Positions 1 to 8,514 of a DNA stretch of 64,000 nt are shown here, piece by piece (position 1 is the first letter of the stretch; each line of letters begins with the position of its first letter). Below the pieces are notes generated by a model. That model was not told where the DNA came from and made no database searches. It was given only the letters and a program-made list of their open reading frames with translations. The stretch spans positions 1 to 64,000 of the forward strand of contig CAZWXK010000005.1 of the NCBI GenBank assembly GCA_964637875.1, in the 5' to 3' direction. A program made the translations under genes and the position numbers. The DNA is from UBA5972 sp964637875. Lineage in GTDB: Bacteria > Pseudomonadota > Alphaproteobacteria > Rhodobacterales > Rhodobacteraceae.

Positions 1-455
1 ACTTTCTGGCCGAGCCCCTGGGCCGTGGCTATGACTGCGGCATGCGGGTGGCGGTCGAGATCTGCAAGCTGATGGAGCGCAACCCCGACAAATCGATGTC
101 GGACCTCAAGCGCGCCCTGCCCCGCACCTGGTCAACCCCCACCATGTCGCCCTTTTGCAAGGATAGCGAAAAATACGAGGTGCTGGGGCGCATTGTCGAA
201 CGTCTCGAAAAACGGGCGGCCGAGGGCGGCAGCCTGGGCGGGCGCAGGATCGAGGGTATCGTCACCGTCAACGGCGCCCGCGTGATCCTTGAAAAGGGCG
301 CCTGGGCCCTGGTGCGGGCGTCAAGCAACACCCCCAATCTGGTGGTGGTCTGCGAAAGCCCCGAAAGCGCCGACGAGCTGCGCGCGATCTTTGCCGACCT
401 CGACAGCGTGATCCGCGAGGAGCCCTCGGTCGGGGAATATGACCAGACCTTCTGA
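1..455 (+). CDS. Phosphomannomutase/phosphoglucomutase, C-terminal part
   Basis: Only the last ~150 residues are in the window; the frame is open from base 3 and stops at TGA 453-455. The family interconverts hexose-6-phosphates and hexose-1-phosphates (mannose and/or glucose) in the cytoplasm, feeding nucleotide sugars for surface polysaccharides. What is visible is the end of the third domain and the C-terminal domain that closes over the substrate. The stretch VRASSNTPNLVVV matches the phosphate-binding RASNTxP signature of alpha-D-phosphohexomutases, preceded by RIEGIVTVNG, a turn typical of the last domain. The active-site serine and metal loop lie upstream of the window. It is a different paralogue from the phosphoglucosamine mutase at 12.2-13.5 kb. 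A GC-rich hairpin follows the stop. Mannose versus glucose preference cannot be read from this part. Confidence 0.82.
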   Translation, partial: FLAEPLGRGYDCGMRVAVEICKLMERNPDKSMSDLKRALPRTWSTPTMSPFCKDSEKYEVLGRIVERLEKRAAEGGSLGGRRIEGIVTVNGARVILEKGAWALVRASSNTPNLVVVCESPESADELRAIFADLDSVIREEPSVGEYDQTF

Positions 456-470
456 GCCCGCCGGCAGGAG

Positions 471-515
471 GGCGGCAAGGGGGGCGCGGGAAACGAAAAT
501 TCCCCCCTGCCCGCC
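471..515 (+). terminator. GC-rich hairpin after the phosphohexomutase
   Basis: GGCGGCAAGGGGGG (471-484) can pair with CCCCCCTGCCCGCC (502-515) with one or two mismatches, 16 nt after the stop codon and before the tRNA. There is no long U tract, so it is a probable rather than classical intrinsic terminator. Confidence 0.5.
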
Positions 516-567
516 CATTTTGGGGCTTGAAGCGCGCCCCATCCTTTCGTAAGTAAGCGCCCACTGC

Positions 568-642
<75 letters not shown>

Positions 643-683
643 GTATTTTCCAGCCGGTATAAATGGGCGCATGTGAATGGGCA

Positions 684-725
684 CACCTGGCCCTGTACAC
701 CTGGCCCTGGGCACCTGGCCCTGTC
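684..725 (+). repeat. 14-bp tandem repeat, three copies
   Basis: The core CACCTGGCCCTG recurs at 684, 698 and 712 with two variable bases between copies. It lies between tRNA-Gln and exonuclease III, outside any supported gene. It belongs to the many short tandem duplications in this window. Confidence 0.8.
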
Positions 726-818
726 TCGCAACCTTGCAAAAGCACGGTTGTCGCCTGACCCCTTGTGCAGGGGGACAATTGCCCGATACTGGGGCACATA
801 TCAACCGGGGAAAACGAC

Positions 819-1598
819 ATGAAGATCGCAAGCTTCAACATCAACGGCATCAAGGCCCGGATCAAACGCCTTCTTGAATGGCTGCCCGAGTCGGGCGTCG
901 ATGTGGCGCTGTTGCAGGAGATCAAGTCGATCGACGCCAGTTTTCCCCGTGAACCTTTCGAGGATTTGGGTTTCAACGTCGAAACCTTTGGTCAGAAGGG
1001 CTTCAACGGCGTTGCCATCCTGTCGAAACTGCCGCTCGAAGATGTCAGCCGCGGCCTGCCCGGCGACGAGGGCGACGAACAGGCCCGCTGGATCGAGGCC
1101 ACCGTGATCGGCAGCCGCGCGCTGCGCCTGTGCAACCTGTACCTGCCCAACGGCAACCCGGCGCCGGGGCCGAAATACGACTATAAACTGGCCTGGATGG
1201 AGCGCCTGCGCGCCCGCGCCCGCGCCCTGCTGGCGGCCGAGGAACCGGCGCTGATGGCGGGCGACTGGAATGTCATTCCCCAGCCCGAGGATGCCCACAA
1301 CCCCGACAGATGGCGCGAGGATGCGCTGTTTCTGCCGCAAACGCGGGCGGCCTTCAGGCGGATCCTGAATCTGGGCTTTACCGACGCCTTTCGTGCCGTC
1401 GATCAGGCGTCGCTGAACTATACCTTCTGGGATTTCCAGCGCGGCGCCTGGAATCGCAATGACGGCATCCGCATCGACCATTTCCTGCTGACGCCGCAAG
1501 CCGCCGACCTGCTGCGCGACTGCCGCATCGACCGCCACATGCGCGGGCGCGAGCGCCCCTCGGACCATGTGCCGATCCGGGTCGATCTGGACCTGTGA
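819..1598 (+). CDS. xthA: Exodeoxyribonuclease III
   Basis: A 259-residue member of the exonuclease III/APE family, which cuts DNA 5' of abasic sites and removes 3' blocking groups in base excision repair. The endonuclease/exonuclease/phosphatase fold is evident: N7 in SFNINGIK, metal-binding E34 in LLQEIKS, the GDWNVIP segment with the catalytic Asp/Asn pair, and the C-terminal SDHVPIRVDL with the catalytic His. ATG 819 is chosen because MKIASFNINGIKAR is the usual N-terminus of the family and a GGGG stretch lies just upstream; an earlier in-frame ATG at 765 would add residues unlike the family. It stands alone between a tRNA and a convergent gene and ends before a strong hairpin. Length is normal. 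Confidence 0.95.
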   Translation: MKIASFNINGIKARIKRLLEWLPESGVDVALLQEIKSIDASFPREPFEDLGFNVETFGQKGFNGVAILSKLPLEDVSRGLPGDEGDEQARWIEATVIGSRALRLCNLYLPNGNPAPGPKYDYKLAWMERLRARARALLAAEEPALMAGDWNVIPQPEDAHNPDRWREDALFLPQTRAAFRRILNLGFTDAFRAVDQASLNYTFWDFQRGAWNRNDGIRIDHFLLTPQAADLLRDCRIDRHMRGRERPSDHVPIRVDLDL

Positions 1599-1639
1599 CT
1601 GCGGGCGCCACACAGACCACGGCAAAACCGCAAAAAGGA

Positions 1640-1675
1640 GCGACCCGCATCGGGGGAAGGACCGGTGCGGGTCGC
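1640..1675. terminator. Bidirectional terminator hairpin
   Basis: A perfect 10-bp stem, GCGACCCGCA (1640-1649) with TGCGGGTCGC (1666-1675), sits between convergent xthA and the beta-propeller gene, where it can end transcription from either side. Confidence 0.7.
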
Positions 1676-1700
1676 GGGCCTTGAGTGATCCCGGTCGAAC

Positions 1701-2768
1701 TCAGCTTTCGGGGATCACGGCCATCTGGTGGGCGGTCGCGCTGGTCGGCACCGTCCTGACGGTCTTGCGGCTGGCAACGTCAACCACCCAGACCACGTCC
1801 TTTTCGGCGCTGCTCACGACCAGACGGCCATTGGCCAGCGCCATGTGATAGGGCTCGGGGCCGATGGGGGTGGTGGTTACCGTGCCGCTGGCCAGATCGA
1901 CCCAGGCAACCTTGCCCTGCTCGCGCGCGCTGACATAGACCGCATCGGCCTTGGGGTCATAGGCGACGCCGTGCAGCTCGCCCCCGATATTGTAGGTCCT
2001 GGTGACCTTGCCGCTGTCGAGATCGACCACCGACAGGGTGCCGGCGTCGGCCTCGGCCGCGAAAAGGCGCCGCCCGCTGGTATCGATGGCCAGATGCTCG
2101 GCCCCGGCGGGTGTCTTGACGTTGCGCACGACATAGCCCTGAACGGGATCGACCTGGCTGATCGTGGCATTGCCCGCATTGCTGACCCAGAAGGACCTGG
2201 TCTGCGGATCATAGACCGCATAGTTGGGGTTGGGGCCGGTCTTGATGGTTGCGGTCACCTTGTCGGTTTCAAGGTCGATGATCGAGATCGCGTCCAGCCC
2301 CGGATGGGTTGCCAGGACATAGCGATCATTTGCGCCCACGGTCACGTGATGGACCATGCCGGGCACCTCGATCTTGCGGGTGATCTTGCCGGTCTTGATG
2401 TCGATCAGGCTGATCAGGCTGACCGTATCGCTGGCCTTGTTGCCTTTCATGCCGCCGCCATGATGGGCCTTGTGGGCGCTGTCGCTCATGCCCTCGGGCT
2501 TTTTCACCTTCATTTCACCGCGGCTCTGTTCGTCGAGCGTGGCGCTGATCAGGATACCGCGGCTGAGCGCGACATCCATGCCATGGGTGTTGCCCAGCCC
2601 CTTGATACGCCCGACCGGGGCGAAATCGCCCGACAGTTGCAGCGCGGTCCCCGAAGGACCCTCGGGGATATAGACATCCGCCAGCGCGGGGGTGGCTGCC
2701 ATGGCGACGAGTGCGGCGGCCAGGGTCGTTGCCAGGTTTGTTGCGTTCTTGAGTTTGCCGATCGGCAT
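1701..2768 (-). CDS. Exported YVTN/NHL-type beta-propeller protein
   Basis: A 355-residue secreted protein. The signal peptide (about residues 1-30, cleavage after PALA) is followed by repeated units with the pattern of YVTN/YncE beta-propellers: xxxVSLIDIKTGKI, ISIIDLETDKV, LSVVDLDSGKV, VAWVDLASGTV, VWVVDVASRKT, each about 40-45 residues apart. Between blades near residue 90 is a His/Met-rich loop, HKAHHGGGMKG, which could bind a metal; that is inference. Start ATG 2768 has the purine-rich GGAAAGGAAAAG just upstream. YncE-like proteins are periplasmic and their substrates are mostly unknown, so no reaction is assigned. It is divergent from ccmF across a 219-bp spacer holding two identical palindromes, suggesting shared control with cytochrome c maturation. 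Confidence 0.85.
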   Translation of the reverse strand: MPIGKLKNATNLATTLAAALVAMAATPALADVYIPEGPSGTALQLSGDFAPVGRIKGLGNTHGMDVALSRGILISATLDEQSRGEMKVKKPEGMSDSAHKAHHGGGMKGNKASDTVSLISLIDIKTGKITRKIEVPGMVHHVTVGANDRYVLATHPGLDAISIIDLETDKVTATIKTGPNPNYAVYDPQTRSFWVSNAGNATISQVDPVQGYVVRNVKTPAGAEHLAIDTSGRRLFAAEADAGTLSVVDLDSGKVTRTYNIGGELHGVAYDPKADAVYVSAREQGKVAWVDLASGTVTTTPIGPEPYHMALANGRLVVSSAEKDVVWVVDVASRKTVRTVPTSATAHQMAVIPES

Positions 2769-2850
2769 GTTCTTTTCCTTTCCAGAATGTTGGAACGTTG
2801 ACCGGGCACAGGTGGGAACTTCCCCCGCTGGAACCTCAAGGACGGGGTTG

Positions 2851-2889
2851 GTCACGAATACGTGACAAAACTGGTCACGAATACGTGAC
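2851..2889. promoter_or_regulatory. Pair of identical 16-bp palindromic operators
   Basis: GTCACGAATACGTGAC occurs twice, at 2851-2866 and 2874-2889, in the same orientation. Each is a perfect 6+6 inverted repeat around a 4-bp spacer, and the copies are 23 bp apart, about two helical turns, so two dimers would bind one DNA face. The flanks repeat as well (GG before, AA after). The site lies between the divergent beta-propeller gene and ccmF. I do not recognise the regulator; the motif is neither the FNR nor the LexA consensus. Confidence 0.7.
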
Positions 2890-2987
2890 AAGATGGGGGC
2901 CACCGATTCCGGCTGTTGACCTTCCCGTAGTCGAACGTGGCACAAGGGGCAGACCGCGAATCCACATTCTGACCAAGGCAGGTGAAC

Positions 2988-5000
2988 ATGATCCCTGAAA
3001 TCGGCCTGTTGGCCATGAGTCTGGCGCTGGCAGTAGCCCTCGTCCAAAGCATTGTCCCCATGATCGGCGCATCCCGCGGCAATATCGTCTGGATGCGCTC
3101 GGCGCGGGTTTCGACCCTCGTCCAGTTCTTTCTGATCCTGATCGCCTTTGGCGCGCTCATGTGGTCGTTCATCGTGTCGGACTTTACCGTGCGCAATGTT
3201 GTCGAGAACTCGCATTCGCTCAAGCCGATGCTCTTCAAGGTGGCCGGCACCTGGGGCAGCCACGAGGGCTCGTTGCTGCTGTGGGTGCTGATCCTGTCGC
3301 TTTTCGGTGCCGGGGTCGCGATCTTTGGCGCGGGCATTCCCGATTCCCTGCGGGCGCGCACGCTGGCGGTGCAGGGCTGGATCAGCGTCGGCTTCCTGTC
3401 GTTCATGGTGTTCACCTCGAACCCGTTCGAACGCGTCTTTCCGCCGCCCCTGAACGGCAATGACATGAACCCGCTGCTGCAGGATCCGGGCATCGCCTTT
3501 CACCCGCCCTTCCTGTATCTGGGTTATGTCGGATTCTCGATCGTGTTCAGCTTTGCCGTCGCGGCCCTGATCGAGGGCCGGGTCGATGCCGCCTGGGCAC
3601 GCTGGGTACGCCCCTGGACGCTGGCGGCATGGATATTCCTGACCGCCGGAATCGCGCTGGGCTCGTGGTGGGCCTATTACGAGCTGGGCTGGGGTGGCTG
3701 GTGGTTCTGGGACCCGGTCGAGAACGTCTCGTTCATGCCCTGGCTCGTGGGCACCGCGCTGCTGCATTCGGCGATCGTGGTCGAGAAACGCGACGCCTTC
3801 AAGAGCTGGACGATCCTGCTGGCGATCCTGACATTCTCGCTCTCGCTGCTGGGCACCTTTGTCGTGCGCTCGGGCGTGCTGACCTCGGTCCACGCATTCG
3901 CGACCGACCCCGAACGCGGTTTCTATATCCTGGTCCTCCTGGCCATCGCCATCCTGGGCTCGCTGACACTGTATGCCGTGCGTGCCCCCGCGATGGAGGC
4001 CGGCGGGCTGTATCGCCCGATCAGCCGCGAATCCGGGCTGCTGCTGAACAACCTGCTGCTGGCCACGGCGGCGGCAACGGTGCTGTTCGGCACCATGTAT
4101 CCGCTGGTGCTCGAGGCGCTGACCGGCGAAAAGATCTCGGTCGGACCGCCCTATTACAACGCATCCTTCGTGCCCATCATGCTGCCGATGGTGATCCTTG
4201 CCGGGATCGGGCCATTCCTGTCATGGAAACGGGCCGATGTGGCCGGGCTGGTCGATCGCCTGAAATGGGTGTTCGGGATCACCGTGGTCGTCATGCTGGG
4301 CGTGTGGTACTATAACACCCGCGGCCCGGTTCTGGGGATCGTTTCGATCGGCTTTGCCACCTGGCTGCTGCTGACCACGCTGCAGGAATGGGGCTGGCGG
4401 GTCAAGCTGGGCAAGGTTCCGCTGAGCCACAGCCTGCGGCGGGCGCGCAACATGCCGCGCGCGGCCTGGGGCATGACGGTGGCCCATGCCGGGCTTGCGG
4501 TACTGATTTTCGGATTTGTGGGCTCGACCATATGGAAATCCGAGTCGGTGACATTCGCGACCGAGGGCTCGAAGGTATCGATCGCGGGCTACGAGGTGAC
4601 CTTCCGCGGGGTGCATCCTGTGCAGGGGCCGAATTATGTCGCCCAGCAGGCGACGCTGGAGGTCACCCGCGACGGTCAACCCGTAACGACGCTCTATCCC
4701 GAGCGCCGCGCCTATACGATCGCCGGCTCGTCAACCACCGAGTCCGCGATTCACTCGACCCCGCGCGGGGATCTGTATACCTCGATCCGCGAACCCTCGA
4801 CCGGGCCGGGGACGGGATTGAACCTGAACCCCGACAAGTGGACCATGCGCATCCTGTTCGAGCCCCTTGTCGGGCTGATCTGGCTCGGGTCGCTGATGCT
4901 GATCTTCGGAGGCATCCTGTCGCTGACAGACCGGCGCCTGCGGGTTGGCGCACCGTCGCGCAAACGCAATGTGGCAGCCATTGCCACGCCAGCCGAATGA
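2988..5000 (+). CDS. ccmF: Cytochrome c heme lyase subunit CcmF
   Basis: A 670-residue polytopic membrane protein that, with CcmH/CcmI, attaches heme to apocytochrome c in the periplasm (System I). The tryptophan-rich heme-handling WWD motif, GWGGWWFWDPVENVSF, is at about residues 232-247, and many hydrophobic segments run from residue 5 to near the C-terminus; a large periplasmic loop precedes the last helix. ATG 2988 follows AAGGCAGGTGA; an in-frame GTG two codons upstream is possible but lies in the ribosome site. It opens a four-gene ccm operon and is followed 9 nt later by ccmG. Length is normal. ccmABCD and ccmE are not in the window, so they must be elsewhere if System I is complete. 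Confidence 0.96.
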   Translation: MIPEIGLLAMSLALAVALVQSIVPMIGASRGNIVWMRSARVSTLVQFFLILIAFGALMWSFIVSDFTVRNVVENSHSLKPMLFKVAGTWGSHEGSLLLWVLILSLFGAGVAIFGAGIPDSLRARTLAVQGWISVGFLSFMVFTSNPFERVFPPPLNGNDMNPLLQDPGIAFHPPFLYLGYVGFSIVFSFAVAALIEGRVDAAWARWVRPWTLAAWIFLTAGIALGSWWAYYELGWGGWWFWDPVENVSFMPWLVGTALLHSAIVVEKRDAFKSWTILLAILTFSLSLLGTFVVRSGVLTSVHAFATDPERGFYILVLLAIAILGSLTLYAVRAPAMEAGGLYRPISRESGLLLNNLLLATAAATVLFGTMYPLVLEALTGEKISVGPPYYNASFVPIMLPMVILAGIGPFLSWKRADVAGLVDRLKWVFGITVVVMLGVWYYNTRGPVLGIVSIGFATWLLLTTLQEWGWRVKLGKVPLSHSLRRARNMPRAAWGMTVAHAGLAVLIFGFVGSTIWKSESVTFATEGSKVSIAGYEVTFRGVHPVQGPNYVAQQATLEVTRDGQPVTTLYPERRAYTIAGSSTTESAIHSTPRGDLYTSIREPSTGPGTGLNLNPDKWTMRILFEPLVGLIWLGSLMLIFGGILSLTDRRLRVGAPSRKRNVAAIATPAE

Positions 5001-5009
5001 GGTTCTGAA

Positions 5010-5570
5010 ATGAAACGGCTACTTGTGATATTGCCGCTGGTCTTTGCGGTGCTCATCGGCGCGTTTTCGGTATGGGGGCTGCTGGGCGACCGCAACCCGC
5101 AGGAAATTCCGTCGGTGCTGATCTCGGAAAAGGCGCCCGATTTCACGCTGCCGCCGATCCCCGAGTTCAACGTGCCGGGGCTGGCCACCAGCGACCTGAA
5201 AACGGGCAAGGGGCCGGTTCTGGTGAACTTCTTTGCCTCGTGGTGCGTTGCCTGCAAGGCCGAACACACCACCCTGACCCGCCTGGTCAAGGACAAGGGC
5301 GTCACCATCTACGGCATCAACTACAAGGACAAGGCCGCCGATGCCCGCGCCTGGCTGACCGAGCTGGGCAACCCGTATGCGCGCATCGGCTTCGACCTGC
5401 CGGGACGCGCGGGTATCGAATGGGGCATTTCCGGGGTGCCTGAAACCTTTGTCGTCAACGGCGATGGCGTTGTCGTCTATCGCTATGTCGGCCCGATCCT
5501 TGGCCAGAAGGCACAGGAAAAGGTGATGACCGCACTTCGCCAGGCCGGATTCAAGGAGGCCGGTTCATGA
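5010..5570 (+). CDS. ccmG: Thiol:disulfide interchange protein CcmG/DsbE
   Basis: A 186-residue membrane-anchored periplasmic thioredoxin that reduces the CXXCH cysteines of apocytochrome c before heme attachment. The N-terminal anchor covers about residues 4-26. The active site reads WCVAC (W78-C82) and the cis-proline loop is GVPETFVV; the acidic/aromatic pattern around the fold is that of CcmG. It lies 9 nt after ccmF, and its TGA overlaps the ATG of ccmH, indicating translational coupling. The middle residues of the active site are V-A, where many homologues have E/V-P or similar; this is within family variation. Confidence 0.95.
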   Translation: MKRLLVILPLVFAVLIGAFSVWGLLGDRNPQEIPSVLISEKAPDFTLPPIPEFNVPGLATSDLKTGKGPVLVNFFASWCVACKAEHTTLTRLVKDKGVTIYGINYKDKAADARAWLTELGNPYARIGFDLPGRAGIEWGISGVPETFVVNGDGVVVYRYVGPILGQKAQEKVMTALRQAGFKEAGS

Positions 5571-6064
5571 GGGGCATGCCTTTCCTGCGCATCCTGCTGG
5601 CGACGATCGTCCTGGCCCTGAGCGCACCGCTGGTCGGTGCGGTCGAGCCCGACGAAGTCCTCAAGGATCCCGTGCTGGAGGCCCGCGCAAGGGTGATCTC
5701 GGCCGAGGTGCGCTGCCTCGTCTGCCAGAACGAGTCGATCGACACCTCGAATGCGGATCTGGCGCGGGACCTGCGCATCCTCATCCGGAAAAAACTGGTC
5801 GAGGGTCTGACCAACCAGCAGATCTATGATTTCCTCGTTGCCCGCTATGGTGCCTTCGTTCTGCTGCGCCCGCCATTCAAGCCCGAGACTTGGCTCTTGT
5901 GGCTGGCGCCATTCGGAATCATCCTGCTTGGCGGCGGGGGAATACTGGCCATGCTCGTGCGCATGCGCAGGCGCAATGCCCGAGGCGCGCCAGCGCTCAG
6001 CGCCGAAGAGGAACGCGCAATCGAAAAACTCATCAAGGAAGAAGCCGGAGGAATGGAAGCCTGA
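5567..6064 (+). CDS. ccmH: Cytochrome c-type biogenesis protein CcmH
   Basis: A 165-residue protein with a signal peptide (about 1-25), the redox motif RCLVCQN (C50 and C53) that defines CcmH, and a C-terminal membrane helix (about 106-128) followed by a basic and acidic tail. It takes part in thiol chemistry on apocytochrome c with CcmG and forms the heme ligation complex with CcmF and CcmI. The start ATG overlaps the ccmG stop (ATGA) and the stop overlaps the ccmI start (TGATG), so the three genes are tightly coupled. The length is that of the short CcmH form, with the TPR part encoded separately as ccmI. Confidence 0.95.
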   Translation: MRGMPFLRILLATIVLALSAPLVGAVEPDEVLKDPVLEARARVISAEVRCLVCQNESIDTSNADLARDLRILIRKKLVEGLTNQQIYDFLVARYGAFVLLRPPFKPETWLLWLAPFGIILLGGGGILAMLVRMRRRNARGAPALSAEEERAIEKLIKEEAGGMEA

Positions 6065-7224
6065 TGTTCTGGATTATCGGGGGGACGCTTACCGCCGTCA
6101 CCGCCCTGGCCATTGCTGCGCCGATTCTGCGCCGCAAGACCCGTGACGAATTCCGCGGCCGCACCCAGGCGATCTATGTGGACCAGTTGAACGAGGTCGA
6201 TCGGGACGAGAAGATGAACCTCATCTCTCCCGACGAGGCCGAGTCGGCCCGCACCGAGATCAAGCGCCGGATGCTGTCGGCCGCACGCAAGGAACCGCGA
6301 GAGACGGCGACATCGGGCCGCAAGGGGGCCGGGCTCATGATTGCCGCCGCGCTCGCGGTTCCGGTGCTGGGCGGGGGGCTCTATTTCTTTGTCGGCCATC
6401 CGGGGGTGCCCTCGCTCCCCTATGCCGACAGGGCCGACGAGCGGGCCGAGATCGCCCGCATCAACAAGCTGGTCGCCAAGCTGCGCACGCGCCTCGAAGC
6501 CGATCCCAACAGCCCGGTCGAGGGCTGGGTCCTGCTGGCGCGCACCTATATGCGCCTGAAACGGCCGACCGAGGCGGTCTGGGCCTATGGCAAGCTGCTG
6601 CAACGGGGCGATGGCGAGAAGGACCCCGAGATCTATGTCCTCTATGCCGAGGCCCAGATCGCAACCGACAACGGGGTCGTGACCCCGAAATCCGAGGCCG
6701 CGCTGGACCGCGCGCTGAAGGTCGATCCCAACAATATCGGCGCGATCTATTACAAGGCCACTGCCTATGAACAGGCCGGCGAGCTGGACAAGGCCTATGC
6801 CATGCTGCGCGACCGCATCGAATCCGAAACCGCGCGCAAGCCCTGGATGGAAAGCGTGGCCGCCCGCGCGAATGCGCTGGCCAAAAGGATCGGCGCGCGC
6901 CCGGTGAACCTGCCCGCCGCCGCGCCCGCCGCCGCGCCCGGCCCCTCGCAGGCCGATGTCGCGGCCGCCGCCAACATGTCGGACGCCCAGCGAAAGGATT
7001 TCATCCGTTCGATGGTCGCCCGCCTTGCCGAGCGCCTGCAATCGCAGCCCGACGATCTGGATGGCTGGCTCAGGCTGGGGCGCGCCTATGCGGTGTTGGG
7101 GGAAAAGGAAAACGCCCGCAATGCCTATGACAAGGCCGGCAAGCTGGCCGCCGCGCTACCGGCCGATGACCCGCGCCACGAGGAAATCCGCAAGGGGCTG
7201 GCAGGCGTCGCGCTCAGCGAATGA
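6064..7224 (+). CDS. ccmI: Cytochrome c-type biogenesis protein CcmI
   Basis: A 386-residue apocytochrome c chaperone. The layout is two N-terminal membrane helices (about 3-20 and 92-112) enclosing a cytoplasmic loop with a coiled-coil-like charged stretch, then a periplasmic TPR domain. Recognisable TPR units include GWVLLARTYMRLKRPTEAVWAY, split here as GWVLLARTYM and EAVWAYGKLL, AIYYKATAYEQAGELDKAY and GWLRLGRAYAVLGEKENA. An Ala/Pro-rich linker (about residues 282-298) separates two TPR blocks. TPRs of CcmI bind the C-terminus of apocytochrome c and pass it to CcmF/H. The start overlaps the ccmH stop by one base. It ends the ccm operon before a hairpin. Confidence 0.93.
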   Translation: MFWIIGGTLTAVTALAIAAPILRRKTRDEFRGRTQAIYVDQLNEVDRDEKMNLISPDEAESARTEIKRRMLSAARKEPRETATSGRKGAGLMIAAALAVPVLGGGLYFFVGHPGVPSLPYADRADERAEIARINKLVAKLRTRLEADPNSPVEGWVLLARTYMRLKRPTEAVWAYGKLLQRGDGEKDPEIYVLYAEAQIATDNGVVTPKSEAALDRALKVDPNNIGAIYYKATAYEQAGELDKAYAMLRDRIESETARKPWMESVAARANALAKRIGARPVNLPAAAPAAAPGPSQADVAAAANMSDAQRKDFIRSMVARLAERLQSQPDDLDGWLRLGRAYAVLGEKENARNAYDKAGKLAAALPADDPRHEEIRKGLAGVALSE

Positions 7225-7256
7225 TCCCGGCTGCGCAACGGTGAACGACCATCGCC

Positions 7257-7276
7257 CCGGACCGCCCGCGGTCCGG
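7257..7276. terminator. Hairpin between convergent ccmI and aminotransferase
   Basis: CCGGACCG (7257-7264) and CGGTCCGG (7269-7276) form a perfect 8-bp stem with a 4-nt loop, placed between two convergent genes. Confidence 0.6.
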
Positions 7277-7314
7277 GCAGGGTCTGTCGGCAGTTGCAGG
7301 GTCTGTCGGCAGTT
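7277..7314. repeat. 19-bp tandem duplication reaching into a stop codon
   Basis: GCAGGGTCTGTCGGCAGTT occurs at 7277-7295 and again at 7296-7314. The second copy supplies the first two bases of the TTA (7313-7315) that is the reverse-strand TAA stop of the aminotransferase. Confidence 0.85.
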
Positions 7315-8440
7315 ACAATACCTTGTCCAGAACGGCCTCGAGGCGGGCGACGGTGCCATCCACATCGCGCAGCTTGTCCAGCCCGAACAGCCCCAGCCGG
7401 AAAGTGGAAAAATCGGCCGGCTCGTCCACCATCAGCGGCACGCCGCCGGCGATCTGCACGCCTTGGGCCGCAAACTTGCTGCCATTCCTGATGTCGGGAT
7501 CATCGGTATAGCTGACCACCACCCCCGGCGCGCCAAAGCCCTGGGCCGCAACCGATTTCACGCCGCGGGCAGCCAGCGCCGCGCGCACCCGGTTGCCCAG
7601 CTCCCATTGCGCCTTGCACAGCCTGTCGAAACCAAACTCGCGTGATTCCAGCATGATGTCGCGCAGGCGCCGCAGGGCATCGGTCGGCATGGTGGCGTGA
7701 TAGGCGTGCCCGCCATTTTCATAGGCCTGCATGATCGACAGCCATTTCTTCAGGTCGATCGCAAAGCTGGTCGAGGCACTTTCCTGCACCCGTGCAAGCG
7801 CGGCCTCGTTCAGCATCACCATCCCCGCCGAGGGCGAGGCCGACCAGCCCTTTTGCGGGGCCGAGATCAGCACATCAATGCCGATATCCCTCATGTCCAC
7901 CCAGACACAGCCCGAGGCGATGCAATCCAGCACGAACAGCCCGCCCACCGCATGCACGGCCTCGGCGACAGCGCGCAGATAGTCGTCGGGCAGGATCATG
8001 CCGCTGGCGGTTTCCACATGCGGCGCGAAAACCAGCGCGGGGCTTTCGGCCCTGATGCGGGCAACGACCTCGTCGATCGGGGCGGGGGCAAAGGGGGCCT
8101 GGGGTTCGTTGCCTTGCGGGCGCGCCTTCATCACATCTTCGGCCGCGGGGATGTTTCCGGCCTCGAAAATCTGGCTCCAGCGGAACGAGAAAAAGCCGTT
8201 GCGGATGACCATCACCTTCTGCCCCGTGGCCAGCTGCCGGGCAACGGCCTCCATCGCATAGGTGCCGCCGCCGGGAACCAGCGCCACCGCATCGGCGTTA
8301 TACACCTCGCGCAGCACGCCCGAGATGTCGCGCATCACCTGCTGGAACTGCTGCGACATGTGGTTGAGCGAGCGATCGGTGAACACCACCGAAAATTCAA
8401 GCAACCCGTCCGGGTCGATATCGGGCAGAAGTGCGGTCAT
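7313..8440 (-). CDS. Class V aminotransferase (alanine/serine-glyoxylate type)
   Basis: A 375-residue PLP enzyme of fold type I, class V. The family moves amino groups from alanine or serine to glyoxylate or related oxo acids. Visible family features are the VPGGGTYAME segment near residue 60 that binds the cofactor phosphate, LDCIASGCVW with the Asp that contacts the pyridine nitrogen, SAPQKGWSASP with the Schiff-base lysine, and the C-terminal FRLGLFG substrate-arginine motif. The chosen start, ATG 8440, has CAGGGGA upstream; an earlier in-frame ATG at 8497 would give an atypical N-terminus. It is convergent with ccmI and not obviously in an operon. The exact donor and acceptor cannot be told from sequence. 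Confidence 0.85.
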   Translation of the reverse strand: MTALLPDIDPDGLLEFSVVFTDRSLNHMSQQFQQVMRDISGVLREVYNADAVALVPGGGTYAMEAVARQLATGQKVMVIRNGFFSFRWSQIFEAGNIPAAEDVMKARPQGNEPQAPFAPAPIDEVVARIRAESPALVFAPHVETASGMILPDDYLRAVAEAVHAVGGLFVLDCIASGCVWVDMRDIGIDVLISAPQKGWSASPSAGMVMLNEAALARVQESASTSFAIDLKKWLSIMQAYENGGHAYHATMPTDALRRLRDIMLESREFGFDRLCKAQWELGNRVRAALAARGVKSVAAQGFGAPGVVVSYTDDPDIRNGSKFAAQGVQIAGGVPLMVDEPADFSTFRLGLFGLDKLRDVDGTVARLEAVLDKVL

Positions 8441-8514
8441 GGCCGTGGTCCCCTGGCATCGGAAAACATCTGCCCCGATCAATATGCCCCGCCCCACGCA
8501 GACGCAAGGGCAAC

